A stretch of DNA of 49,060 nucleotides from Bradyrhizobium jicamae (GTDB lineage Bacteria; Pseudomonadota; Alphaproteobacteria; Rhizobiales; Xanthobacteraceae). The position numbers and the translations under genes are program-made. The notes under the pieces are model-generated. The model was not told the origin of the DNA. It searched no databases and worked only from the letters and a program-made list of their open reading frames with translations. The stretch lies in the NCBI RefSeq assembly GCF_001440395.1, contig NZ_LLXZ01000205.1, forward strand, positions 528 through 49,587, read 5' to 3'. Of the stretch, positions 41,252 to 48,511 are shown in pieces (the first letter of the stretch is position 1; each line of letters starts with the position of its first letter).

Positions 41252-42100
41252 ATGAACGTGATTTCAATTCAGTCGCAGGTCGCCTTCGGCCATGTCGGCA
41301 ACAGCGCCGCGGTCTTTCCCATGCAGATGCACGGGATCGACGTCGTGGCGGTGCCGACCACGCTGCTCAGCAACCGGCCGGGTTACCCGACGCTGCGCGG
41401 CCGTGTGCTCGATGCCGCACTCGTCGCCGATCTCCTGCGCGGCATCGAGGAGCGCGGCGCGGTCGATCGCGCGCAGATGATCCTGTCCGGCTATCTCGGC
41501 TCGGCCGACAACGCCGCGGTGGTCGCGGACTTTGTTGCACGCGCCAGGGCGAAAAATCCCGCGCTGCTGTATTGCTGCGATCCCGTGCTGGGGGATCGCG
41601 ACCGCGGCCTGTTCGTCCACGCCGAGATCCCGCCGCTGGTGCGCGATCTGCTCTGCCCGCTCGCTGACATCATCACGCCCAATCATTTCGAGTTCGAATG
41701 GCTGTGCGGAGCGAAGTCCGCGACGATCGAGCAGGTGCTCAAGGCGGCGCGTGCGTTCATGGCGCGCGGGACGCTCGTCGTCACCAGCGCCGAGCTTGCC
41801 GACACGCCCAAGGACGAGATCGAGACGTTGGCGATCGAACGCGCCAACGCCTTTCGCGTGCGCACGCCTAAACTGCCGATCAGCCCGAACGGCACCGGCG
41901 ACCTGTTCGCCGCGCTGCTGGTCGCCGCGCGCCTCCGCGGCAACGACACGCCGGCGGCGCTCAGCCATGCCGCGTCGGCGATCTTTGCGGTGCTGGAACG
42001 CACTGCGGCCAGCAGCAGTGAGGAAATGCGCATCGTCGAAAGCGCGGAGTGGCTCGTACATCCCCAACGCAAATTCAAATGTATCGCGATCAACCCGTAG
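41252..42100 (+). CDS. pdxY: Pyridoxal kinase PdxY
   Basis: A 282-residue ribokinase-fold enzyme that phosphorylates pyridoxal to PLP in the salvage pathway. Signatures are NVISIQSQVAFGHVGNSAAV at the start, VVAVPTTLLSNRPGYPT, YCCDPVLGDRDRGLFVH, ADIITPNHFEFEWLCG and the anion-hole motif SPNGTGDLFAALLVA with the catalytic Asp. The length is normal. The start ATG at 41252 follows an AT-rich leader. The stop codon TAG falls inside a family B repeat half-site. It precedes hisC by 24 bases, so PLP supply and a PLP enzyme may be coexpressed. Confidence 0.95.
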   Translation: MNVISIQSQVAFGHVGNSAAVFPMQMHGIDVVAVPTTLLSNRPGYPTLRGRVLDAALVADLLRGIEERGAVDRAQMILSGYLGSADNAAVVADFVARARAKNPALLYCCDPVLGDRDRGLFVHAEIPPLVRDLLCPLADIITPNHFEFEWLCGAKSATIEQVLKAARAFMARGTLVVTSAELADTPKDEIETLAIERANAFRVRTPKLPISPNGTGDLFAALLVAARLRGNDTPAALSHAASAIFAVLERTAASSSEEMRIVESAEWLVHPQRKFKCIAINP

Positions 42101-42111
42101 CCCGGATGAGG
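42097..42111 (+). repeat. Family B repeat half-site providing the pdxY stop codon
   Basis: GTAGCCCGGATGAGG matches the left end of the family B palindrome exactly for 14 bases; no right arm follows. The TAG of the half-site is the stop codon of pdxY. Confidence 0.7.
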
Positions 42112-42124
42112 CACTGGAGAAAAA

Positions 42125-43189
42125 ATGAGCCGTTTCTGGAGCAGCTTGACCCACGACCTGAAACCCTACGTGCCGGGCGAGCAGCCCCGCATGGCGGATC
42201 TGGTCAAGCTCAACACCAATGAAAGTCCGCTTGGTCCTTCGCCACGCGCGCTGGAAGCGATCCGCGGCGAGGCGGCCGATACGCTGCGCCTATATCCGGA
42301 CCCGCAGGCGTCAGCGCTGCGGGCTGCCTTGGCCGCCTACCATCACGTGCAGCCCGAACAGGTGTTCGTCGGCAATGGCTCGGACGAGGTGCTGGCCCAC
42401 GCCTTCGCCGCACTGCTGAAACATGATGCGCCGTTGCTATTCCCAGATATCACCTACAGTTTCTATCCGGTGTATTGCCGCCTGTTCGGCATCACCTATG
42501 AGGCTGTCCCGCTCGATCAGGCCATGCGCATCCGCGTGGCCGACTATCACCGGCCGGCCGGCGCGCTCATCCTGCCCAATCCGAACGCGCCGACAGGAAT
42601 TGCGCTGTCACGGGCCGAGATCGTTACCCTGCTGGAGCAACATCCCGATGCGCCCATTGTCATCGACGAGGCCTATGTCGATTTCGGCGCCGAGACCGCG
42701 ATTCCTCTGGTCGCTTCCCATCGGAATCTTCTGGTCGTTCAAACCATGTCCAAGTCCCGGGCGCTCGCCGGTTTGCGGGTTGGCTATGCGATCGGCGACG
42801 CCGACCTGATCGAGGGGCTCACCCGGGTGAAGGACAGCTTCAACTCCTATCCCCTTGGCCGCCCCGCCCAGGCCGGCGCCATCGCCTCGCTGGAGGACGA
42901 CGCCCATTTTCAAGAAAGCCGCGCCCGCGTGATCGAAGGCCGGGAGCGGCTCAACCGCGGACTGATCCAGTTGGGCTTCGATGTGCTGCCGTCATCGGCC
43001 AACTTCGTCTTCGCGCGGCATCCGGCGCACGAAGGCGCGGCGCTCGCTACCGCGCTGCGCCAACGCGCGGTGATCGTCCGCCATTTTTCTGCGCCGCGTA
43101 TCGCCGACTATCTGCGGATAAGCGTGGGCACGGACGAGCAAATCGACCGGCTGTTGTCGGCTCTATCTGATATCCTGGGCCGCCCGTAG
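42125..43189 (+). CDS. hisC: Histidinol-phosphate transaminase
   Basis: A 354-residue PLP-dependent aminotransferase of the HisC/class I-II group that converts imidazole acetol phosphate to histidinol phosphate, or acts on aromatic 2-keto acids as some HisC-like proteins do. Visible motifs are LVKLNTNESPLGPSPRALEA, FVGNGSDEVLAHAF, LPNPNAPTGIALS, VIDEAYVDFG and the PLP-lysine segment TMSKSRALAGLRVG. A ggaga site precedes the ATG at 42125. No other his genes are adjacent, so this may be a second, less specific copy. It is probably in one transcript with pdxY. Confidence 0.92.
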   Translation: MSRFWSSLTHDLKPYVPGEQPRMADLVKLNTNESPLGPSPRALEAIRGEAADTLRLYPDPQASALRAALAAYHHVQPEQVFVGNGSDEVLAHAFAALLKHDAPLLFPDITYSFYPVYCRLFGITYEAVPLDQAMRIRVADYHRPAGALILPNPNAPTGIALSRAEIVTLLEQHPDAPIVIDEAYVDFGAETAIPLVASHRNLLVVQTMSKSRALAGLRVGYAIGDADLIEGLTRVKDSFNSYPLGRPAQAGAIASLEDDAHFQESRARVIEGRERLNRGLIQLGFDVLPSSANFVFARHPAHEGAALATALRQRAVIVRHFSAPRIADYLRISVGTDEQIDRLLSALSDILGRP

Positions 43190-43215
43190 AGCGGATACCT
43201 GACGGCTCCGCTCGC

Positions 43216-43809
43216 CTAGTCGGTTACGACGTCGAGTTTGACCTTGGCAACACCCTTACCCACCATTCCCAGCGCGTCAGCCGCAGAATAGGAGACGTCG
43301 ACAACACGGCCCTGAACGTAGGGACCACGGTCATTGACCCGTACCGTCACCGACTTGCCGCTCGCGACGTTTGTCACGCGCAGCTTGGTGCCGAAGGGCA
43401 ACGTCGGATGGGCGGCGGTCAGATCGAGCGTGTTGAACTTCTCGCCGCTCGCGGTCTTCGTTCCCTCGGTGTAGAAGCTGGCAACCCCGTGCGAGGGCGT
43501 CTTGGCGTCACCTGAATTCTTGCGCGATGCGTACCGGCTGTGCTTTCTCACGGCCGCCACGCGCCTTTTCATCATGGGCGATGCCGCTCGATCCTGGTCC
43601 ACCGACGCATGGCGGTTGGCGCGAAGATCAGATTTCTGGGTGACGACCGAGGTCTGCATGCAGGCCGCAAGCGATGCCGCTCCCAGCGTGACGGCAAGCA
43701 GCCGGACGAATTTCCCTGCGCGCGCGGCCGTGACCAATCGCGCATCAAATCGAGTACGGCCTGCCCTGTCGTTGACGTACGAAGTACCGGTGCAGTCAAT
43801 GGAAGACAT
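43216..43809 (-). CDS. rlpA: RlpA-like septal ring lytic transglycosylase/lipoprotein
   Basis: A 197-residue lipoprotein with a double-psi beta-barrel (DPBB) domain. The long polar N-terminus leads into a hydrophobic stretch and lipobox (LAVTLGAASLAACMQT). Residues about 115-197 hold the DPBB signature: GVASFYTEGTKTASGEKF, AAHPTLPFGTKLRVTN, VTVRVNDRGPYVQGRVVDVS. RlpA proteins cleave naked glycan strands at division sites or bind them; the missing SPOR domain makes septal targeting uncertain. The ATG at 43809 is chosen over a longer frame that crosses a repeat. It is convergent with hisC. Confidence 0.88.
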   Translation of the reverse strand: MSSIDCTGTSYVNDRAGRTRFDARLVTAARAGKFVRLLAVTLGAASLAACMQTSVVTQKSDLRANRHASVDQDRAASPMMKRRVAAVRKHSRYASRKNSGDAKTPSHGVASFYTEGTKTASGEKFNTLDLTAAHPTLPFGTKLRVTNVASGKSVTVRVNDRGPYVQGRVVDVSYSAADALGMVGKGVAKVKLDVVTD

Positions 43810-43966
43810 GTTGCAATCCCCCGCTCGTGCCCCAGCCCAAGCCGAAAACCAACACGCGGCAATGGCGGGACTGAATGCGGGCGGAAGCGTGGCGGGAAGC
43901 GGCCTCCCTGGCGCATTCGGTTTGAGTGTGATGATTGTGTCACAGAATTTAGTGGGCAGTCCCGTT

Positions 43967-44043
43967 GTAGCCCGGATGAGCGCAAGCGATATCCGGGGCG
44001 GTGTTAGAGTGGTCCCGGATGTCGCTTCGCTCATCCGGGCTAC
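43967..44043. repeat. Palindromic repeat, family B
   Basis: GTAGCCCGGATGAGCGCAAG at the left and TTCGCTCATCCGGGCTAC at the right with inner GATATCCGGG/CCCGGATGTC pairing. It ends 14 bases before the panE start codon, leaving only the ribosome site (aggagaac) between. Confidence 0.85.
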
Positions 44044-44057
44044 AACAGGAGAACATC

Positions 44058-44978
44058 ATGCAAGTCGCGGTCATCGGCGCTGGTGCGGTCGGATGCTACT
44101 ATGGCGGACTACTGCTGAAAGCCGGGCATGACGTGACGTTCATCGGCCGGCAGCCGCATGTCGACGCCATCAATGCGCACGGTCTGCTGCTCGATACCAA
44201 GACATTCAACGGCCGCCTGCCGGCCAAGGCCGCGACCGACACGGCCGACCTCGTCTCGCCCGATTTGGTGCTGTTTTGCGTGAAGTCCGCCGACACCGAA
44301 GCGGCCGGCAAGTCGCTTGCCGGACGTCTACGGCCGGAAACTTCCGTGCTCAGCCTGCAGAACGGCGTCGACAATGCCGAGCGTCTTTCCGCCGTCACCG
44401 GCCACGCCGTCATTCCTGTCGTCGTCTATGTCGGCAGCGAGATGGCAGGGCCCGGTCACGTCAGGCATCACGGCGGCGGCGACCTCGCCATCGGCCCCTC
44501 TGCCGCGAGCGAAGCACTGGCGCAGACGTTTCAGGCCGCCGGCGTCAACATCACGATCGCCGACGACATCGACAAGACACTATGGAGCAAGCTGATCATC
44601 AACTGCGCCTTCAACGCGCTGTCGGCCGTGGCCGGCATTGCCTATGGACCGATGCTGGAAGTCGAAGGCACCCGCGACGTCGTCAGCCGCGCGGTGCAGG
44701 AAGCGACCGCCGTCGCCCGCGCCAGCGGCGTCGCAATTCCCGACGACCTTCTCGCGCACATCCTGAACATCCCCACCCTGATGCCGAATCAGATGTCGTC
44801 CACCGCGCAGGATCTTGCGCGCGGCAAGCCCAGCGAGATCGACTTTCTCAACGGCCATGTCGTGCGCAAAGGCGCCGAGCTTGGCATCGCGACGCCGACC
44901 AATCAGACGCTGCAGGTGATGGTGAAGCTCGCCGAGCGGGCTAAGGAAGGACGCAGGGGCGGATTAGCGCAAACGTAA
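44058..44978 (+). CDS. panE: 2-dehydropantoate 2-reductase
   Basis: A 306-residue NADPH-dependent ketopantoate reductase of the pantothenate pathway. The Rossmann motif is VAVIGAGAVGCYYGGLLLKA at the N-terminus, followed by LVLFCVKSADTEAAG, SLQNGVDNAERL, the catalytic Lys in TLWSKLIINCAFNALSA, and the C-terminal GKPSEIDFLNGHVVRKGAEL with its Glu. The length is normal. The start ATG at 44058 has an aggagaac site. The last eight residues (RRGGLAQT) and the stop are encoded by a family A repeat, so the natural C-terminus has been replaced. A second, more distant reductase lies at 14291; which one makes pantoate is open. Confidence 0.93.
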   Translation: MQVAVIGAGAVGCYYGGLLLKAGHDVTFIGRQPHVDAINAHGLLLDTKTFNGRLPAKAATDTADLVSPDLVLFCVKSADTEAAGKSLAGRLRPETSVLSLQNGVDNAERLSAVTGHAVIPVVVYVGSEMAGPGHVRHHGGGDLAIGPSAASEALAQTFQAAGVNITIADDIDKTLWSKLIINCAFNALSAVAGIAYGPMLEVEGTRDVVSRAVQEATAVARASGVAIPDDLLAHILNIPTLMPNQMSSTAQDLARGKPSEIDFLNGHVVRKGAELGIATPTNQTLQVMVKLAERAKEGRRGGLAQT

Positions 44979-45034
44979 TCCGCCATCTGTTCGCGGTCGG
45001 TATCGGCGGGTTACGCTTGCGCTAACCCGCCCTT
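44953..45034. repeat. Palindromic repeat, family A copy 5, overlapping panE end
   Basis: GCAGGGGCGGATTAGCGCAA..ATCCGCC and GGCGGGTTACGCTTGCGCTAA..CCGCCC hairpins. Here the loops read GCGCAA and TTGCGC rather than the GCCGAAGG and CTTCGC of other copies, with matching changes on both sides of each stem. It supplies the panE stop codon. Confidence 0.85.
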
Positions 45035-45051
45035 CGCATCGTGGCTTCCGC

Positions 45052-45231
45052 CTATGCGGTCCGCTTCTCAAGGATCTTGCGGAAATCCGTCGCCAGGCTC
45101 GCGTAATAGCCGGCGAGCCCCTCGTAAAAAGCCTGCTGCGCCTTGTCCTTGGCCTCCTTGGCCATCGCCTCGCACTTGCCGGCCTTGATCTCCCACTTCT
45201 CTACCTTGGTCTGAAGTTCAGCTACTACCAT
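45052..45231 (-). CDS. 59-residue helical protein of unknown function
   Basis: A short gene: ATG at 45231, stop at 45052, 59 codons. The protein MVVAELQTKVEKWEIKAGKC continues EAMAKEAKDKAQQAF and ends YYASLATDFRKILEKRTA; it is fully helical and amphipathic, with one Cys and no signal peptide. A good ribosome site (ggggagtaacgatc) precedes the ATG. The pattern, with alternating Lys/Glu and heptad hydrophobics, resembles small phasin-like or coiled-coil proteins, though no family is recognised. It lies between the family A repeat and a family E repeat, transcribed leftward. Confidence 0.7.
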   Translation of the reverse strand: MVVAELQTKVEKWEIKAGKCEAMAKEAKDKAQQAFYEGLAGYYASLATDFRKILEKRTA

Positions 45232-45354
45232 GATCGTTACTCCCCGCCCACATACACGCCCACGATGCTAGGCCCACACACGTCGAAAAGATGACGACCG
45301 TGAGGAGATTTCGCAGCGTTGCCGTGAGCAAGCGATGGCGGCGTGCCGGCGGCC

Positions 45355-45476
45355 TAAAGCGTGATTACTTTTCTTCGAATCGTCATCCCGCTTTATCTTT
45401 TTGTTTGAGCATGATCTCCGCGCAAGCGCATTCGCGTTTGTCGCGCGGGAAAACCGCTACATTTCCGGATCATGCT
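45355..45476. repeat. Family E repeat (gagcatgatc...gatcatgc)
   Basis: The left part TAAAGCGTGATTACTTTTCT runs into GAGCATGATC (45408), which pairs with the closing GGATCATGC at 45468-45476. The intervening GCGCGGGAAAACCGCTAC and TTTCCGGATCATGC match a repeat I know from many alphaproteobacterial chromosomes. It ends next to the stop codon of the cytochrome c gene. Confidence 0.75.
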
Positions 45477-45477
45477 T

Positions 45478-45828
45478 TTAGCGCGCCGGCACCGGCGCGG
45501 GCGGGCGCATCGATGACCGCGACGCGCCTGTCGAGGCCGGCTTCGCCGCGACGCGTTTTCCGCTGTCGATGGATTCCAGATAGGACGACAGCGCCCAGGC
45601 CGAGCTGGAGCCGCTGACATAGTGCTTTTGCAGGAACAGATACAGCGAGAGGCGGAATCGACCCTTGGCGAGCCCGCGCGCGCTGCGATGGCACGATGCA
45701 CAGCCTTCGGCAAACAGTTTTGCCGGAGGCTTGCCCTGATCGAGATTCTGCGCGCCGACCGGCGAGCCGAAGAGCGTCGCCGCGAGCGCAACAACAAACA
45801 GACTGCAGCGCGCTTTCGTTGGCGACAT
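45478..45828 (-). CDS. Periplasmic cytochrome c family protein
   Basis: A 116-residue protein with a signal peptide (SLFVVALAATLFGSPVGAQ) and one haem-binding CASCH motif (Cys-x2-Cys-His) about 20 residues into the mature chain. The following region, GRFRLSLYLFLQKHYVSGSS, is amphipathic and WALSSYLESID ends the fold. No clear distal Met is seen, so the sixth ligand is unknown. The C-terminal tail (PASTGASRSSMRPPAPVPAR) is Pro-rich and the stop lies at the edge of a dispersed repeat, so the tail may be an acquired extension. The ATG at 45828 is chosen for the signal peptide. Role in respiration not assigned. Confidence 0.82.
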   Translation of the reverse strand: MSPTKARCSLFVVALAATLFGSPVGAQNLDQGKPPAKLFAEGCASCHRSARGLAKGRFRLSLYLFLQKHYVSGSSSAWALSSYLESIDSGKRVAAKPASTGASRSSMRPPAPVPAR

Positions 45829-45998
45829 CGTTTCTTGATCCGTGCAGGGAGCATGAGCGAGCCGCCGGTGGTGGCTCGACAAAGGCGGAAGATGGCAGGC
45901 AAGGCGCAATCTGCTGTCCAGCCGTGGCGAAAAGTGGGTGTGTTTTCGCCAACATTGCGCTTCATTCGCGGCGCGGAGCGGATGCTGCCGCTTATTCC

Positions 45999-46589
45999 TC
46001 AGTATGGCGGCTTCTTCCGCTCCCGCTGCGCCCGCGCCGCCTCCATCCACCATACGAGATCATCCGCAAAGCGCGGAAACGCGTGCGCCAGCGCCTTGCC
46101 GCCCTCGCCGGTCGGCTTGCTATCTTCGGAGAGCGTCTGCGCGATCGGCCCGACCGCGATCGAACTCGAGATCACCACCATGCCCATTTCCGAAAGCGTA
46201 CCGTGCCAGGCAATCGCGGCGCGCGCGCCGGAGAAGCGGCCGGCCGAATAGCTCGCGATCGCCGCCGGCCGCCAGAACCATTCTTCGAGGAAATGGTCGG
46301 TGAGGTTTTTCAGTCCGGGCTGCATGCCCCAATTATATTCGCCTGACACGAACACAAAACCGTCGGCATCGCGGATCTTTGCCGCGAGTTCTTCAAGCAC
46401 AGAAGGCGCCGCGCCCTTCGGATGTTCCTTGTACATGCGGTCCAGCATCGGCAGGCCGATCGCCTTGGCGTCGATCAGTTCGACATCGTCGCCGCGCGCG
46501 CGAAATCCCTCGACGAGGAATTGCGCGAGACGAATGCCCATGCGGTCGGAACGATAGGAGCCGTAAAAGACGAGAATGCGGTTACTCAT
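45999..46589 (-). CDS. NADPH-dependent FMN reductase family protein
   Basis: A 196-residue flavodoxin-fold oxidoreductase. The FMN phosphate-binding loop is LVFYGSYRSDRMGIRLAQFL at residues 6-25, and the isoalloxazine-binding region is VFVSGEYNWGMQPGLKNLTD. The length fits NAD(P)H:quinone reductase/azoreductase-like proteins that reduce quinones, FMN or chromate. The ATG at 46589 follows ggggtgaggtgcc. It is a single gene between the cytochrome c and a small membrane protein. The enzyme's real substrate is not predicted. Confidence 0.9.
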   Translation of the reverse strand: MSNRILVFYGSYRSDRMGIRLAQFLVEGFRARGDDVELIDAKAIGLPMLDRMYKEHPKGAAPSVLEELAAKIRDADGFVFVSGEYNWGMQPGLKNLTDHFLEEWFWRPAAIASYSAGRFSGARAAIAWHGTLSEMGMVVISSSIAVGPIAQTLSEDSKPTGEGGKALAHAFPRFADDLVWWMEAARAQRERKKPPY

Positions 46590-46770
46590 GGCACCTCACC
46601 CCTAAGACATTGGATGATGCAGTCGAACCATGCGCTCCCATCCCGCGCAAGACTGCAACTTATCCAATGAACCTGAAGGCCAGCCCGAGGCACCTAAGGC
46701 CGAGCTTCATTGACCCCTGATAATCCCCGGATGGAGCAGCACCTTTTCCGGATGCGCCGAAAGAGAGAAG

Positions 46771-47103
46771 ATGTCGACCCCGCCCCCGCTACCTTCCGTC
46801 TCCGATTGGGATGTGCCCTCGACCCGCATCACCGCGCTGGTGCTATCAGCCTGTAACGCGGCGTTCTGGATCTACACCTTCCGCTTCGTCTATGCCCATG
46901 CCGATCCCAAGGGCACCGGCTTCGACATGCTGCCGGTGATGCCGTTCAGCATCATCTTCTTCGCGTTGACGCTCCCCGGCGCCATCAAGGCGATCAGCGG
47001 CCGCGGCCTCGGTGTCGCGCTGGGCCTCGTGCTCGGCGCAACCGCGCTGAACACGATCATCTTCCTCGCGCTATTGTCATCCTACGCCGCGGCCAACCGC
47101 TGA
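46771..47103 (+). CDS. Small membrane protein
   Basis: A 110-residue protein with three hydrophobic helices (ITALVLSACNAAFWIYTFRF, MPFSIIFFALTLPGAI and VALGLVLGATALNTIIFLAL) and a Pro-rich cytosolic N-terminus (STPPPLPSVSDWDVPSTR). No family is recognised. The start ATG at 46771 follows gaaagagagaag. A terminator hairpin follows the gene at 47121. It appears to be a single-gene unit divergent from the FMN reductase. Confidence 0.75.
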   Translation: MSTPPPLPSVSDWDVPSTRITALVLSACNAAFWIYTFRFVYAHADPKGTGFDMLPVMPFSIIFFALTLPGAIKAISGRGLGVALGLVLGATALNTIIFLALLSSYAAANR

Positions 47104-47120
47104 AGCGCCTTGGCAGCCAA

Positions 47121-47150
47121 CAAAAAAGCGGCCTTGCGGCCGCTTTGTTG
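47121..47150. terminator. Bidirectional terminator
   Basis: GCGGCC (47128-47133), loop TTGC, GGCCGC (47138-47143), flanked by an A-run on the left and TTTGTTG on the right. It serves the convergent genes at 46771 and 47166. Confidence 0.8.
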
Positions 47151-47165
47151 CAGTTGCGGATCCGG

Positions 47166-47534
47166 CTACCAATAGCCGGGCCCGTCATAATAGGCATAGG
47201 AATCGACGTACGGCGCGCCGGCAATGGCGGCTGCCGTTCCAACGGCTACGCCGGCCGCAACTCCGACCGGGCCAGGCCCGTAATACGCGCGAGGTCCATA
47301 CACGCGGGGGCCGTACACCCGAGGTCCGTACACCGGAGGTCCGTAATCGCCATAGTAGTAGCTATTGTCATAGGGGCTCGGCAAGCGCACGCCGTATCCG
47401 CCGCGAAGATAGTTGGAATTCGGGTAGTTGAACCCGATCATTCCGGGCTCCTGCGTTGCTTCCTGCGACATTGCCGGTGTTGCAAGCGCCGTCGCCAGGA
47501 TGGCGGCCGCCCCGAGCAGCTTCAGTTTGGTCAT
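47166..47534 (-). CDS. Small secreted Tyr/Pro/Gly-rich protein
   Basis: A 122-residue secreted protein with a signal peptide (KLKLLGAAAILATALATPAM, cleavage after MSQ). The mature chain is rich in Tyr, Gly and Pro: SPYDNSYYYGDYGPP is followed by three VYGPR-type repeats, then a hydrophobic Gly/Ala stretch (GVAAGVAVGTAAAIAGA) that may insert into a membrane or form a barrel strand, and a Tyr-rich end. No known family. The second ATG (47534) is used because ggagga precedes it at the right distance. Confidence 0.78.
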   Translation of the reverse strand: MTKLKLLGAAAILATALATPAMSQEATQEPGMIGFNYPNSNYLRGGYGVRLPSPYDNSYYYGDYGPPVYGPRVYGPRVYGPRAYYGPGPVGVAAGVAVGTAAAIAGAPYVDSYAYYDGPGYW

Positions 47535-47638
47535 GCTCATTCCTCCATTCACGTATGAAGGACGAACGAGTGAGGCCGGGTGCTGTTCCGAACACCGATT
47601 CACAGCGCTGTGAGTTCTGGGCGCGCCCGCAAAGAGAA

Positions 47639-47671
47639 AAGGCCGGCGGGCATTACGCCGCCGGCCTTCTC
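47639..47671. terminator. Strong GC-rich hairpin
   Basis: AAGGCCGGCGG (47639-47649) and CCGCCGGCCTT (47658-47668) form an 11-bp perfect stem with an 8-base loop. It lies upstream of the gene at 47166, so it may end an unseen transcript or insulate the promoter region; no gene ends next to it on either strand. Confidence 0.55.
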
Positions 47672-47849
47672 CTGCAACTGCCGGCTCGGGAGGGTCCGGT
47701 TCCGCTGCGATTCCATTGCCTAAAGTTTGACCAATACACCCTTAACAAAATCTCAAGTAGTAACTGTGATCTCCCTCACGGAGTCCCAGAACCTTGTCCG
47801 GCTAGCCTGCAACCAACGAGACAGATCGTCTCAAACGCAGGAGGCCGCC

Positions 47850-48083
47850 ATGGCCCAGGTTTATTTCCACTGCTCGAGTTCCCGGGAAGTCCGCATCGAC
47901 CGCTCCGGCGAAGCGGTCAGCGATCTGACGGAGGCGCGTGAGCGCGCCGCTTGCATCGTCCGCTCGATGATCATGGGCCGCGACGCCGAAGACTGGCGCG
48001 ACTGGGTCGTGCATGTGAACGACGATTTCGACGATGAACTCTTCGTTCTGCCGTTCGCCTTCGTGCTCGGCAAGCCGCACTGA
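47850..48083 (+). CDS. DUF6894 family small protein
   Basis: A 77-residue soluble protein with the compact pattern AQVYFHCSSSREVRIDRSG, LTEARERAACIVRSMI and WVVHVNDDFDDELFVLPFAF, matching DUF6894 proteins common in Bradyrhizobium and relatives. Function unknown. The start ATG at 47850 has an aggaggccgcc site. The stop TGA overlaps the ribosome site of the next small gene (tgaggccgcc), which suggests translational coupling. Upstream lies an AT-rich region with a possible promoter. Confidence 0.82.
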   Translation: MAQVYFHCSSSREVRIDRSGEAVSDLTEARERAACIVRSMIMGRDAEDWRDWVVHVNDDFDDELFVLPFAFVLGKPH

Positions 48084-48090
48084 GGCCGCC

Positions 48091-48234
48091 ATGCTGCTCC
48101 GCCACCTCGATAGGATCATGGCGCGCTGGCACAGGCTGATCGAGCGCGCCTGCGACCCCTATCGCCCCGAGCGCCACTATATGCGCGGCCCCGGCCCGAA
48201 GTGGCACGCCCGGCACGGTGCCCAGCATATCTGA
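48091..48234 (+). CDS. 47-residue small basic protein
   Basis: A short frame directly following the DUF6894 gene: start ATG at 48091, stop at 48234. The product LLRHLDRIMARWHRLIERAC ends in RPERHYMRGPGPKWHARHGA; it is very basic, rich in Arg and His with one Cys, and probably helical in the first half. The start uses the same gaggccgcc-ATG spacing as the gene before it. No family recognised. The coupling supports a real gene, but its size keeps confidence low. The gap from 48235 to 48511 shows nothing else. Confidence 0.5.
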   Translation: MLLRHLDRIMARWHRLIERACDPYRPERHYMRGPGPKWHARHGAQHI

Positions 48235-48511
48235 GACCCGGGCACCCGCCTCTCGATCGCAACCGCGCAAGCGCCGCGGATGGCCAGGTCAAATCCGGCC
48301 CTGACAAGCGCCATACTGGCCTCGGCCCAATCGATTCTGTTGCCGGTTCCCGCATCCCCTACGTGCCCAGCGGCCCCAACCTCTCCACGAGATTGCCTTG
48401 CTTTGGTCAAACCTCGCTGGCCGTGTGGCGGCGTGGGCAGGGGATTTTCACGCTAGCAAGCTGCTCGCCGCCCGGCCGCGGGAGCCATTGGACTCATGCA
48501 AGGGACCGCCA

